This document shows, piece by piece, positions 1 to 8,761 of a stretch of 47,506 nt of DNA. Position 1 is the stretch's first letter. Every line of letters starts with the position of its first letter. The stretch is taken from NCBI GenBank assembly GCA_027858915.1, contig JAQIBT010000017.1:1-47506 (forward strand). The letters are read 5' to 3'. This DNA is from Salinisphaera sp. Its GTDB lineage: Bacteria; Pseudomonadota; Gammaproteobacteria; Nevskiales; Salinisphaeraceae. The notes below the pieces were generated by a model. It was given only the letters and a program-made list of their open reading frames with translations, ran no database searches and was not told the origin of the DNA. A program made the translations under genes and the position numbers.

Positions 1-2301
1 GGCCGTTCGGCTATCGATCTGGTCAAGACCGCCGAGCACACCACCGGTTACGGGCCGATATTCGCGGTGTCGGAAGTCGATGCCGCCATGCGCGAGACCG
101 AGCTCAAGCGCACCAAGACGGTCTGTACCTACTGCGGCGTCGGTTGTTCTTTCGAGATGTGGACCAAGGGCCGCGAGCTGCTCAAGGTCCAGCCGCAGCC
201 AGAAGCGCCGGCCAACGGTATCTCAACCTGTATCAAGGGCAAATTCGGCTGGGGTCATATCAACAGCGAACATCGCCTGACCCAGCCGCTGATCCGCGAG
301 AACGGTGCGTTCCGCGAAGCCTCCTGGGAAGAGGCCTACGCGCTCATTGCGCGGCGCTTCAACGAGATCCGTGACGCCCACGGCCCGGATGCGCTCGCTT
401 ATATCGCTTCCTCGAAATGCACCAACGAGGAAGGCTATCTGATGCAGAAGTTCGCGCGCGCGGTGATGGGCACCAACAATATCGACAACTGCTCGCGTTA
501 CTGTCAGGCGCCGGCGACCGAGGGCCTGTGGCGTACCGTCGGCTACGGTGCGGATACCGGCTCGATTGCGGATATGGAAGCAGCCGAACTGCTGATCGTG
601 GTCGGCGCCAACACCGCAGAAAGCCATCCAGTGATTGCCACCCGCTTCAAGCGCGCCGCCAAGTTGCACGGCCAGAAACACATCGTTGCCGATCTGCGTC
701 GGAACGAGCTGGCCGAACGCGCCGATCTGTTCATCAAGCCGTCGCCGGCGACCGATCTGATCTGGATGAACACGATCTCGAAGTACCTGATCGACAACGA
801 TCTGCACGACAAACAGTTTGTCGACAAGTACGTCAACGGCTTCGAGGACTTCTACAAATCACTCGAGCCGTTCACCTTCGAGTTCGCCATCGAGCGTAGC
901 GGCCTGACGCGAGAGGAACTGCAGAAGGTAGCCGACATGGTGGTTGCAGCCAAGACCATCTGCGGCATCTGGGCGATGGGCGTTACCCAGCACACGATGG
1001 GCTCGGATACCGCGACCGCGCTCTGCAACCTGCTGCTGGTTTCCGGCAACATGGGCCGCAGCGGCACCGGCGGCTATCCGATGCGCGGCCACAACAATGT
1101 TCAGGGCGCGTCCGACTTCGGCAACATGCCCGAGCGTCTGCCTGGCTACGACTTCGTCTCGGACGATAACGCACGCGCGCGCTATGAGAAAGCCTGGGGC
1201 GTGACCCTGTCGACCAACGAGGGCCGCAACAACCACCAGATGGTGCACGATATCCACGACGGCGAGCTCAAGTCGCTGTACGTGGTAGGTGAGGACATGG
1301 GCATTGTGGATTCGGACGCCCAGAATGTGCAGTCGGCTTTCGAGAAGCTCGATTTCTTCGTCGTGCAGGACATGTTCTTCTCGCGTACCTGTGAGTATGC
1401 CGACGTGGTCCTGCCGGGTAGCCCGTCGGTCGAGAAGGACGGTACCTTCACCAGCACCGAGCGCCGTATCCAGCGCATCTACGAAGTCTTCCCGCCGTTG
1501 GGCAACTCCAAGCCGGACTGGAAGATCCTCACCGAGCTGGCTGCGCACATGGGCCACGACTGGGGCTACAGCCATCCCAGCGAGATCATGCACGAGGCAG
1601 CGGGTCTGTCCGACATGTTTGCCGGTGTGCACTACGATCGTCTTGAAGGCTTCAATTCGCAGCAGTGGCCGGTCGCGGCTGACGGTCTGGGGGTGGCCAA
1701 TCTTTATCAGGAGGGTGCCGATCTCAGCTTCCACTTCGACGACAGCAAGGCCAGATTCCATCCGGTGGACTGGACCGAGCCCACCGATCAGGTCGACGAC
1801 GAATACGACCTGCATCTGAACAACGGTCGCCTGCTGGAGCATTTCCACGAAGGCAACATGACCGACGAGACGCCGGGCATCGTGTTCAAGATTCCGGGTA
1901 GCTTCGTGGAGGTCTCCGAGGAGCTGGCCGCCGAGCGTGGCATCGAATCCGGCACGGTGGTTCGGCTGAAGTCGCGCCGTGGGGCGATCAGGGCGTCGGC
2001 GCAGGTGACCGATCGCGTTTTCGGCAAACAGCTCTATATGCCCATGCATGGCAAGAAGAACATCGAAGCCATCAACGTGCTCACCAGCTTCAACGCCGAC
2101 AAGGATACCGATACTCCGGCCTACAAGGAGCTGGCGGTCAATATGGAAGTGCTCCAGGATCACGGCAAGCCGCCACTCAAGCCCAATAACCAGCGTCACA
2201 AGAAGCGCCATCCCACCAGCGGCGTGCAGGTCGATCAGAAATGGGAGCGCGACGATTACAAGCGCCCGCCGAAAATTCGGCCGACGGGCAGTGGTCTATA
2301 G
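1..2301 (+). CDS. Formate dehydrogenase-like molybdopterin oxidoreductase, alpha subunit (5' partial)
   Basis: Catalytic subunit of a molybdenum bis-MGD oxidoreductase of the FdhF/NAD-linked formate dehydrogenase family. The frame is open to the first base, so the gene starts outside the window; a GTG at 67 also opens this frame, but 22 plausible residues precede it, so I treat 67 as internal. Counting from the GTG, a [4Fe-4S] site is formed by C20, C23, C27 and C55 (CTYCGVGC then TCIKGKFGW). The Mo-binding segment is NCSRYCQAP with the likely Mo-ligand Cys at 146. The next residue is Gln, where classical formate dehydrogenases have His (VCHSP). The C-terminal molybdopterin-dinucleotide domain follows (LLEHFHEGNMTDETPG). 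A DUF1641 gene starts 32 bp downstream, as in Bacillus yrhE-yrhD. The family is clear; formate as substrate is inferred. Confidence 0.9.
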   Translation, partial: GRSAIDLVKTAEHTTGYGPIFAVSEVDAAMRETELKRTKTVCTYCGVGCSFEMWTKGRELLKVQPQPEAPANGISTCIKGKFGWGHINSEHRLTQPLIRENGAFREASWEEAYALIARRFNEIRDAHGPDALAYIASSKCTNEEGYLMQKFARAVMGTNNIDNCSRYCQAPATEGLWRTVGYGADTGSIADMEAAELLIVVGANTAESHPVIATRFKRAAKLHGQKHIVADLRRNELAERADLFIKPSPATDLIWMNTISKYLIDNDLHDKQFVDKYVNGFEDFYKSLEPFTFEFAIERSGLTREELQKVADMVVAAKTICGIWAMGVTQHTMGSDTATALCNLLLVSGNMGRSGTGGYPMRGHNNVQGASDFGNMPERLPGYDFVSDDNARARYEKAWGVTLSTNEGRNNHQMVHDIHDGELKSLYVVGEDMGIVDSDAQNVQSAFEKLDFFVVQDMFFSRTCEYADVVLPGSPSVEKDGTFTSTERRIQRIYEVFPPLGNSKPDWKILTELAAHMGHDWGYSHPSEIMHEAAGLSDMFAGVHYDRLEGFNSQQWPVAADGLGVANLYQEGADLSFHFDDSKARFHPVDWTEPTDQVDDEYDLHLNNGRLLEHFHEGNMTDETPGIVFKIPGSFVEVSEELAAERGIESGTVVRLKSRRGAIRASAQVTDRVFGKQLYMPMHGKKNIEAINVLTSFNADKDTDTPAYKELAVNMEVLQDHGKPPLKPNNQRHKKRHPTSGVQVDQKWERDDYKRPPKIRPTGSGL

Positions 2302-2333
2302 GTCGATGCGGCCCGTTTTCGAGGAAACAAACC

Positions 2334-2843
2334 ATGGCAGAACAGATTCATTTCCGCCCCGAGCAAGCCAAGCGCTTTCGCCCGGAAACCCAAGACGAAC
2401 TCGAACAGCTCGAAGGTCGGATTGCCGAAATCAACGGCTTGCTGGATCAGGTCTATGAATCGGGCCTGATGCGCTGGATAAAGGATTTCGTGGGGGCGAT
2501 GCCGCAGGTATCCCAGATTGCCCTCGACGGCATCAATACGCCCCAGGGCCAGGCCGGCATGCGCAATCTGCTCGTCGTCGCGCAGCAGCTAGGCAAGATT
2601 GATCCCGACCGGCTCGAGCAGGCCTTTGCCGCGGCCAATACCGGCGTCGACAAGGCACGCGCAACCGCCGAAGGCCGACACAACAGCAACTACAATCCAC
2701 CGGGCGTGACCGGCGTATTCAAGCTGCTGCACGACAAGGAGCTATGGAGCGCGCTGGCACCCGTACTGGAAGGCGTGAAAGCCTATTCGGCGGAGCAGAA
2801 GACAGCCGGTGAAAAGAGCGGAGACGACGAGCCTCGGGATTAG
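2334..2843 (+). CDS. DUF1641 family protein, partner of the upstream formate dehydrogenase-like subunit
   Basis: A 169-residue soluble protein carrying the DUF1641 signature in the segment GINTPQGQAGMRNLLVVAQ, with an N-terminal helical region and no signal peptide or membrane segment. DUF1641 proteins typically sit directly after YrhE-type formate dehydrogenase-like alpha subunits, as here, and are thought to be accessory or electron-transfer partners; no biochemical role is established to my knowledge. The ATG at 2334 is chosen because GAGG lies about 10 bases upstream and the reading frame further upstream overlaps the preceding gene. It is probably co-transcribed with the upstream subunit. 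Confidence 0.85.
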   Translation: MAEQIHFRPEQAKRFRPETQDELEQLEGRIAEINGLLDQVYESGLMRWIKDFVGAMPQVSQIALDGINTPQGQAGMRNLLVVAQQLGKIDPDRLEQAFAAANTGVDKARATAEGRHNSNYNPPGVTGVFKLLHDKELWSALAPVLEGVKAYSAEQKTAGEKSGDDEPRD

Positions 2844-2890
2844 AGTCAGCGGCTCGTCGGTAGACGCGGTAATTCAGAATACAAACTATT

Positions 2891-2924
2891 TATCCGCAGA
2901 TTGACGCAGATACGCGCAGATTAG
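2891..2924. repeat. Short period-10 repeat, three CGCAGAT units
   Basis: Three copies of CGCAGAT (CCGCAGATTG, ACGCAGATAC, GCGCAGATTA) are spaced exactly 10 bp apart in the 293-bp gap between the DUF1641 gene and fdsG. Similar 10-bp-periodic stretches occur near 36815 and 39215. The rest of this gap holds a degenerate match (2991-3004) to the end of the 297-bp element at 8464, and nothing else I can recognise. Confidence 0.6.
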
Positions 2925-3136
2925 ATACGAAACAGAAAACCTTGACGGTCTTTATCTGCGCGGAATGCATATCTGGGGCGGCGCATGAGACGGCAACGGG
3001 CCCCAGGACAAGCGATACGTCTTTCGTCTTATCCAAAGGGTGTATTTCGATGCGTATCTCGATCGCGGTACTAATTGGTTGCGGGCAATACAATCGGATG
3101 ACCTTAATAGCGTCCGTGCAAACTGGATATTGAGTG

Positions 3137-3598
3137 ATGACGAACGAATCTATCGACGCCGAAGCGGCGGTGCGCCAGATCTGTGCGGCGTATGCCGACA
3201 GGCAAGGCCCGCTGTTACCGATCCTGCATGCGATTCAGAAAAGCGCCGGGCACGTATCGGACGCAGCAATCGAGGTGATTGCCGACGAACTCAATTTGTC
3301 GCGCGCCGAGGTGTTCGGCGTCGTGACTTTTTATCATGACTTTCATCGCAAGCCCCATGCCACGCACGTGCTCAAGGTCTGCCGTGCCGAAGCCTGCCAG
3401 GCAGTAGGCGGGCGCGAGGTCTGGTCGGCGGCATCGACCGTCGAGGCGCGCGGCGATGTCGGCGTTGAGGCCGTGTATTGCCTGGGCAACTGTGCTTGTG
3501 CGCCGTCGGTTCAACTGGATGGGCGCACATTGGGGCGTATGGATGCTGCCCGTGTCACCGCGCTACTGGTGTCTGGCGGGACCGGAGTGCCGACATGA
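3137..3598 (+). CDS. fdsG: NAD-dependent formate dehydrogenase, gamma subunit (NuoE-like)
   Basis: Small [2Fe-2S] thioredoxin-fold subunit of the cytoplasmic FdsGBAD formate dehydrogenase; it passes electrons within the diaphorase part of the complex. 153 residues, the usual size for FdsG/NuoE. The four cluster cysteines are visible as C82 and C87 (VCRAEAC) and C115 and C119 (CLGNC). An N-terminal helical bundle (residues 1-60) precedes the thioredoxin-like half. A GTG directly before the ATG at 3137 could also serve as start; neither has a strong Shine-Dalgarno. The stop overlaps the fdsB ATG (ATGA), indicating translational coupling. Confidence 0.93.
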   Translation: MTNESIDAEAAVRQICAAYADRQGPLLPILHAIQKSAGHVSDAAIEVIADELNLSRAEVFGVVTFYHDFHRKPHATHVLKVCRAEACQAVGGREVWSAASTVEARGDVGVEAVYCLGNCACAPSVQLDGRTLGRMDAARVTALLVSGGTGVPT

Positions 3599-5133
3599 AA
3601 TATTATGTATCGAAGGACAGCGCAGCCGTCTCGGTTGGCGCGGCAGAGACGGCGGCGGCACTAGACAGGGTGGCTCCTGATGCCACGCTGGTGCGCACTG
3701 GTTCACGTGGCCTGTACTGGCTCGAGCCTCTGGTCGAGGTCGAACAGGACGGTCATCGGATCGGATTCGGTCCACTGGCGTCGAGCGAAGTGGAGTCGGT
3801 TGTAACCGCAATACAGGCCGGTACATCGTCCGCGCATCCGCGCTACGTGGGTGACATCGACGAACTGTTGCGCAGCCAGGGCCAGCGCCGACTCACTTTC
3901 GCACGCTGCGGCGTGATCGACCCGACCGATTGGGATGATTTCGTAGCGCATGGCGGCTCGGCCGGATTGCGTATGGCTCTCGAACAGGATGGCCAGACGA
4001 TTGTCGACGCGGTCAAGACATCTGGCTTGCGCGGTCGGGGTGGCGCGGGCTTTCCGACCGGTATCAAGTGGCAGACCGTGCACGATACGCCGTCCACGCC
4101 GAAGTATGTGGTGTGCAACGCCGACGAGGGTGATTCGGGCACCTACGCCGACCGTATGATGATGGAAGGTGACCCGCTCACGCTGCTCGAAGGCATGACG
4201 ATCGCGGCGGTCGCGGTCGGCGCGACCCGCGGCTATATCTATCTGCGTTCGGAATATCCCGACGCCGAACGCACGCTCAAGCGTGCAATCGAGGTGGCGC
4301 ATGAAGTCGGGATGCTTGGCGACGACATCCTCGGTTCTGGACGGGCGTTCGACGTCGAGCTGCGTATGGGCGCCGGCGCGTATATCTGCGGCGAGGAGAC
4401 CTCGCTGCTGGAGTCTCTGGAAGGCAAGCGCGGCGTGGTGCGCTTCAAGCCGCCGTTGCCTGCGGTGCAGGGTTTTCTCGGCCAGCCGACGATGATCAAC
4501 AACGTCATCACGTTATGTAGTGTGCCAGCGATCATGGCGCAGGGTGCCGAGCATTACGCCAGCTTTGGCATCAACAAATCGCGTGGCACGCTGACCGTCC
4601 AACTCTGTGGCAACGTCGCGCGTCCCGGGCTCTACGAGATGCCGTTTGGTGTCACGCTGGATCACGTCATCAACTCACTCGGCGGTGGCGCGCGCAGCGG
4701 TCGGCCGGTGCGTGCGGTCCAGGTCGGCGGCCCGCTGGGCGCCTATCTGCCGCAGGCATATCTCGATACGCCGCTTGGCTATGAGGAGATGGCAGAGAAG
4801 AAGAGCATGATCGGGCACGGCGGCGTGGTGGTCTTCGACGACACGGTCGATATGGCACAGCAGGCACGTTTTGCGATGGAGTTCTGCGATCTGGAATCCT
4901 GCGGCAAGTGCACGCCTTGTCGCGTCGGCTCGGTGCGGGCCCAGGAAGTCATAGATCGCATCGTCGCCGATGATGATCGCGCGGGCAATCTCGATCTGCT
5001 CCGTGAACTCTGCGATACGATGATCAACGGATCGCTATGCGCGCATGGCGGCATGGCACCGTTCCCGGTGCTGTCCGCGCTGAATCATTTTTCCGAAGAC
5101 TTCGGCACGCGCGAGCCCGCCGAAGTCCAATAA
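3595..5133 (+). CDS. fdsB: NAD-dependent formate dehydrogenase, beta subunit (NuoF-like, FMN/NAD binding)
   Basis: Flavoprotein subunit that transfers electrons from the Fe-S chain to NAD+. 512 residues: an N-terminal thioredoxin-like extension (about 1-100), the NuoF-type NADH/FMN domain with GRGGAGFPTG (147-156) and GAGAYICGEETSLLESLEGKRG (from 259), an SLBB-like segment, and a C-terminal [4Fe-4S] site formed by C436, C439, C442 (ESCGKCTPC) and C482. The ATG at 3595 overlaps the fdsG stop by 4 bases. A longer reading with an upstream start at 3478 would run through fdsG and is rejected. The next gene, fdsA, is separated by 180 bp that are almost entirely a repeat element. Confidence 0.95.
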   Translation: MKYYVSKDSAAVSVGAAETAAALDRVAPDATLVRTGSRGLYWLEPLVEVEQDGHRIGFGPLASSEVESVVTAIQAGTSSAHPRYVGDIDELLRSQGQRRLTFARCGVIDPTDWDDFVAHGGSAGLRMALEQDGQTIVDAVKTSGLRGRGGAGFPTGIKWQTVHDTPSTPKYVVCNADEGDSGTYADRMMMEGDPLTLLEGMTIAAVAVGATRGYIYLRSEYPDAERTLKRAIEVAHEVGMLGDDILGSGRAFDVELRMGAGAYICGEETSLLESLEGKRGVVRFKPPLPAVQGFLGQPTMINNVITLCSVPAIMAQGAEHYASFGINKSRGTLTVQLCGNVARPGLYEMPFGVTLDHVINSLGGGARSGRPVRAVQVGGPLGAYLPQAYLDTPLGYEEMAEKKSMIGHGGVVVFDDTVDMAQQARFAMEFCDLESCGKCTPCRVGSVRAQEVIDRIVADDDRAGNLDLLRELCDTMINGSLCAHGGMAPFPVLSALNHFSEDFGTREPAEVQ

Positions 5134-5140
5134 GCCAACG

Positions 5141-5303
5141 TAGTGTCCTATAACGCAAATTTGCTTAACGATTTCGGCGCTTTTTCGCGCCATGCGGCGT
5201 TGCGGCGCCTCGCCATGGCTAAAGCCATGACTCGTTGCCGCGCCTTGCCTGACAAAAAAAATCACACGAACTTTATGTTGCAAACTTACGTTACAGGACA
5301 CTA
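5141..5303. mobile_element. MITE-like inverted-repeat element inside the fds operon
   Basis: A 163-bp segment bounded by imperfect inverted repeats of about 26 bp: the left end starts TAGTGTCCTATAACG, and the right end reads TAGTGTCCTGTAACG on the other strand. The interior holds further inverted repeats around CATGGCTAAAGCCATG, so the transcript would fold into a long hairpin. There is no coding capacity. A second member with the same AGTGTCCTG terminus is at 45526-45702. It lies between fdsB and fdsA; its last base is also the first base of the fdsA Shine-Dalgarno AGGAG. Confidence 0.75.
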
Positions 5304-5313
5304 GGAGCTCATC

Positions 5314-8217
5314 ATGGCAGCGCTCAATTCCATCGACTGCGGTACGCCAAAGCGCGAATCCGATACGCAGATCACGCTCGAGATCGACGGCCGGTCTATC
5401 ACCGTGCCCGAAGGCACGTCGGTGATGCGGGCCGCGCTCGAATCCGGCATCAGCGTGCCCAAGCTGTGTGCCTCGGACAATCTCGAACCCTATGGTTCCT
5501 GTCGTGTCTGCCTAGTCGAAATCGAGGGCCGAAAGGGCTATCCGGCGTCCTGTACGACCGAGGTCGCCGAAGGCATGCAGGTACGCACCACCTCGGACAA
5601 ACTGGGCCAGATCCGGCGCGGCGTGGTCGAGTTGTATCTGTCGGATCATGCAGGCACCAGCCGGGTCGCCGGCGAGCAGGATCAAGCCGGCGACGATGAA
5701 CTGCTTGCTCTGGCGCACGATCTCGGCGTGACTGAAAATCGTTACGGCAAGAGCGGCAGCAATCATCAGAACGCGACGATTGACGCGTCCAATCCTTATT
5801 TCGACTTCGATGCCACACGCTGTATTGTCTGCTCCCGCTGTGTGCGGGCTTGCGACGAAGTGCAGGGCACGTTTGCGTTGACCGTGGACGGGCGCGGCTT
5901 CGCGTCGATGATCAGCGCCGGGACCGACAGCAACGATTTCCTGTCGTCGGAATGCGTATCCTGCGGGGCCTGCGTCCAGGCCTGTCCGACCGAGGCGCTC
6001 ATTGAAAAAAATGTTGCCGCGCAAGGCCTGCCGGACCGCGTCGAAAAGACGACCTGTGCCTATTGTGGCGTCGGCTGCTCGTTCAACGCCGAGCTGAAGG
6101 GCGATCAGGTCGTGCGCATGGTGCCGGCTACAGAAGGCAAGGCCAATCACGGCCATTCCTGCGTGAAGGGCCGGTTTGCCTGGGGCTATACGCATCACCC
6201 GGATCGCATCACGTCGCCAATGATTCGCGAGCGTATTACCGATGCCTGGCGCGAAGTGAGCTGGGACGAAGCCATTGGTTTTGCCGCCGGGCGGATCAAC
6301 GAGATCCGAGAGACACACGGTCGCGGCGCGCTGGGCGCGATTACGTCGTCGCGTTGCAGCAACGAAGAGACCTATCTCGTACAGAAGATGGCACGGGCCG
6401 TGTTCGGTACCAACAACGTCGATACCTGTGCGCGTGTTTGTCATTCGCCGACCGGCTACGGCATGAGTTCCACCTTCGGTACCTCGGCCGGCACCCAGGA
6501 TTTCGACTCGGTCGAACACTGTGACGTCATGCTGGTGATCGGCTCGAACCCGACCGACGCCCATCCGGTGTTCGCGTCACAGATGAAGCGTCGCCTGCGC
6601 GCCGGCGCGCGATTAATCGTCGCCGACCCGCGAGCCATCGACCTCGTGCGCTCGGCGCACGTCGAGGCCGACTATCATCTGCAGCTCAAGCCGGGCACCA
6701 ACGTCGCGCTTATCAACGCAATCGCTTATACGATTCTCGAGGAAGGGTTGGAAAACCGTACTTTCGTCGAGGAACGCTGCGATATCGAGGAATACGAAGG
6801 CTGGCGCGAGTTCATCCTGCGCGACGAAAACAGCCCGGAAGCCACCGAGCAGTACACCGGCGTACCCGCGGCCAGCGTGCGCGAAGCAGCGCGACTGTAT
6901 GCCACCGGCGGCAATGCCGGTATCTATTACGGCCTGGGCGTCACCGAGCACAGTCAGGGCTCAACCATGGTCATGGGCATGGCCAATCTGTGCATGGCTA
7001 CCGGCAACATCGGCCGCTCCGGTGTGGGCCTGAATCCGATGCGCGGGCAGAACAACGTGCAGGGCTCCTGCGACATGGGCTCGTTCCCACACGAGTTCCC
7101 AGGCTATCGCCATGTCTCGATCGACAGCGTGCGCGATATCTACGAGAACGAATGGAACGTCAAGCTCGATGTGGAGCCGGGGCTGCGTATTCCGAACATG
7201 ATCGACGCCGCCACGGAAGGCACGTTCAAGGCGCTCTATATCCAGGGCGAGGATATCCTGCAGTCGGATCCCAACATCAAGCATATTGCTGCCGGTCTGG
7301 AGGCGATGGAGTGTGTCATCGTCCAGGATATTTTCCTGAATGAAACCGCCAGCTATGCCCACGTCTTCCTGCCAGGCTCGACTTTCCTAGAAAAAGACGG
7401 CACGTTCACCAACGCCGAGCGGCGTATCAACCGGGTTCGCAAGATCCAGACCGCGCCGGCCGGTTATGCCGACTGGGAGATCACGCAGCTGCTGGCGCAG
7501 GCGCTCGGCTATCCGATGAACTATGCGCACGCCAGCGAGATCATGGATGAGATCGCCCGAACCACGCCGACGTTTGCCGGTGTGAGCTTCGACAAGATCG
7601 ACGCATTGGGCAGCGTCCAGTGGCCATGCAACGAAGAGCATCCTGAAGGCACGCCTGTCATGCACGTCGATACGTTTGTGCGCGGCAAGGGCAAGTTCAT
7701 GCTCACGCCGTTCGTGCCCACCGACGAACGGGCCAATCGCCGGTTTCCGCTGTTGCTTACGACCGGCCGGATCCTGTCGCAGTACAACGTCGGCGCGCAG
7801 ACACGCCGAACCGCGAATGGCCAGTGGCACGGTGAGGATCTGCTGGAAATCCATCCGTCTGATGCCGAGGTCCGGGGCGTCAAGGACGGCACGCTGGTGG
7901 CGATCGCCTCTCGCATGGGCGAAACTACGCTCCGCGCGCAGATCAGCGAACGGATGACGCCAGGCGTGGTGTATACGACCTTCCACTTCCCGGAAACAGC
8001 CGCCAACGTGGTGACCACCGAGTTCTCCGACTGGGCGACCGAATGCCCCGAATACAAGGTCACGGCGGTGGAAGTCACGCCGTCGCACACCATGTCGGAC
8101 TGGCAGAAGCGCTACATTGCCACGCGTGAGCGCCAGCAGCGGATCGGCGATGCCGGGCCGGCGCCTGTGCGATCGTCGGAAACGGTCGCCGCCGGGTTCG
8201 ACGGCGGTGACAAGTGA
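5314..8217 (+). CDS. fdsA: NAD-dependent formate dehydrogenase, alpha subunit (Mo-bisMGD, multi Fe-S)
   Basis: Catalytic subunit oxidising formate to CO2 in the cytoplasm. 967 residues. In order: a [2Fe-2S] ferredoxin domain with C52, C63, C66 and C80; two [4Fe-4S] clusters with C170/C173/C176/C180 and C214/C217/C220/C224; the [4Fe-4S] of the Mo domain with C248/C251/C255/C283; then the molybdopterin core with the Mo-ligand C376 and the following H377 in ARVCHSPT. Cysteine rather than selenocysteine is used. The C-terminal MGD domain contains LLLTTGRILSQYNVGAQTRR. The ATG at 5314 has AGGAG 6 bases upstream. A repeat element separates it from fdsB. It is paralogous to the gene at the left edge, which has Gln instead of His after the Mo-ligand Cys. 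Confidence 0.96.
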   Translation: MAALNSIDCGTPKRESDTQITLEIDGRSITVPEGTSVMRAALESGISVPKLCASDNLEPYGSCRVCLVEIEGRKGYPASCTTEVAEGMQVRTTSDKLGQIRRGVVELYLSDHAGTSRVAGEQDQAGDDELLALAHDLGVTENRYGKSGSNHQNATIDASNPYFDFDATRCIVCSRCVRACDEVQGTFALTVDGRGFASMISAGTDSNDFLSSECVSCGACVQACPTEALIEKNVAAQGLPDRVEKTTCAYCGVGCSFNAELKGDQVVRMVPATEGKANHGHSCVKGRFAWGYTHHPDRITSPMIRERITDAWREVSWDEAIGFAAGRINEIRETHGRGALGAITSSRCSNEETYLVQKMARAVFGTNNVDTCARVCHSPTGYGMSSTFGTSAGTQDFDSVEHCDVMLVIGSNPTDAHPVFASQMKRRLRAGARLIVADPRAIDLVRSAHVEADYHLQLKPGTNVALINAIAYTILEEGLENRTFVEERCDIEEYEGWREFILRDENSPEATEQYTGVPAASVREAARLYATGGNAGIYYGLGVTEHSQGSTMVMGMANLCMATGNIGRSGVGLNPMRGQNNVQGSCDMGSFPHEFPGYRHVSIDSVRDIYENEWNVKLDVEPGLRIPNMIDAATEGTFKALYIQGEDILQSDPNIKHIAAGLEAMECVIVQDIFLNETASYAHVFLPGSTFLEKDGTFTNAERRINRVRKIQTAPAGYADWEITQLLAQALGYPMNYAHASEIMDEIARTTPTFAGVSFDKIDALGSVQWPCNEEHPEGTPVMHVDTFVRGKGKFMLTPFVPTDERANRRFPLLLTTGRILSQYNVGAQTRRTANGQWHGEDLLEIHPSDAEVRGVKDGTLVAIASRMGETTLRAQISERMTPGVVYTTFHFPETAANVVTTEFSDWATECPEYKVTAVEVTPSHTMSDWQKRYIATRERQQRIGDAGPAPVRSSETVAAGFDGGDK

Positions 8218-8248
8218 CAATGCGATGCTTTACGATCAGGTGTAGATA

Positions 8249-8467
8249 ATGGACAGCCAGAAGATGGTGCATCAGGCGAATCAGATCGCTGCTTATTTCG
8301 AGGTCTACCCACAGCAGCGCGCCGAAGAAGAGGTAGAAACCCATATTCGAAAATTCTGGGAGCCGCGGATTCGTACCCAGCTGATCAATTATCCGGGGGA
8401 TGGGTTGCATCCGCTGGTGCAGAAAGCCGTGGCCGCTCTCAAAAACGATACGGGGCAATCTGCCTAG
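8249..8467 (+). CDS. fdsD: Formate dehydrogenase, delta subunit
   Basis: Small 72-residue acidic protein of the FdsD family, found as the last gene of fds operons. It contains the family segment MVHQANQIAAYFEVYP followed by HIRKFWEPRIRTQL and HPLVQKAV. Its role is reported as assembly or stability of the formate dehydrogenase complex. It starts 31 bp after fdsA. The stop codon TAG at 8465 lies inside the perfect inverted-repeat end of the 297-bp element that follows, so the last residues may have been altered by that insertion. Confidence 0.92.
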   Translation: MDSQKMVHQANQIAAYFEVYPQQRAEEEVETHIRKFWEPRIRTQLINYPGDGLHPLVQKAVAALKNDTGQSA

Positions 8468-8760
8468 GGCCTGTTGCCGTTTCGTGCGAGGCCGCGCCAA
8501 GGGCTGTTTTGCGGCAAGCCGAGGCGCAGCAAGGGCCGTGTAGTCATTCTACATAAGCGCGCTGCAACGCTGTATTGCCGCAAATCGTGATTTGTTGGGC
8601 CCTTGTCCTGAAGGGTTGGGCCTCCCTGAAAAATTCGCGAGGGCCTCAGGCGGCGTTGCAAGTCTTGATCGTGGCCCGCCACGCCCGGCGACTCGCGCCT
8701 TGCCTGAGACGATTTGAGGATTCCAACGCGGCGCTCGCACGAAACGGCAACAGGCCCTAG
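8464..8760. mobile_element. 297-bp non-coding element with perfect 27-bp inverted ends
   Basis: The bases at 8464-8490 (beginning CTAGGGCCTGTTGCC) are the exact reverse complement of those at 8734-8760. The interior has further partly complementary stretches (for example GCCTCAGGCGGCGTTGC facing GCGCCTTGCCTGAGAC) but no convincing gene. This is the shape of a MITE or of a large palindromic intergenic repeat. Fragments matching its end occur at 2991-3004 (degenerate) and 47465-47479 (exact over 15 bp). It directly follows fdsD and could act as a transcript end for the fds operon. Confidence 0.7.
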
Positions 8761-8761
8761 C

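Noticed and set aside
859-2211. 450-codon open frame on the minus strand inside the formate dehydrogenase-like gene
   Set aside because: It is a high-GC antisense shadow; its protein has no recognisable motifs, while the plus strand encodes a clear conserved enzyme.
67-2301. GTG at 67 as the true start of the first gene
   Set aside because: The frame is open to base 1 with plausible protein sequence, and related alpha subunits have N-terminal Fe-S domains, so the gene is more likely cut by the window edge.
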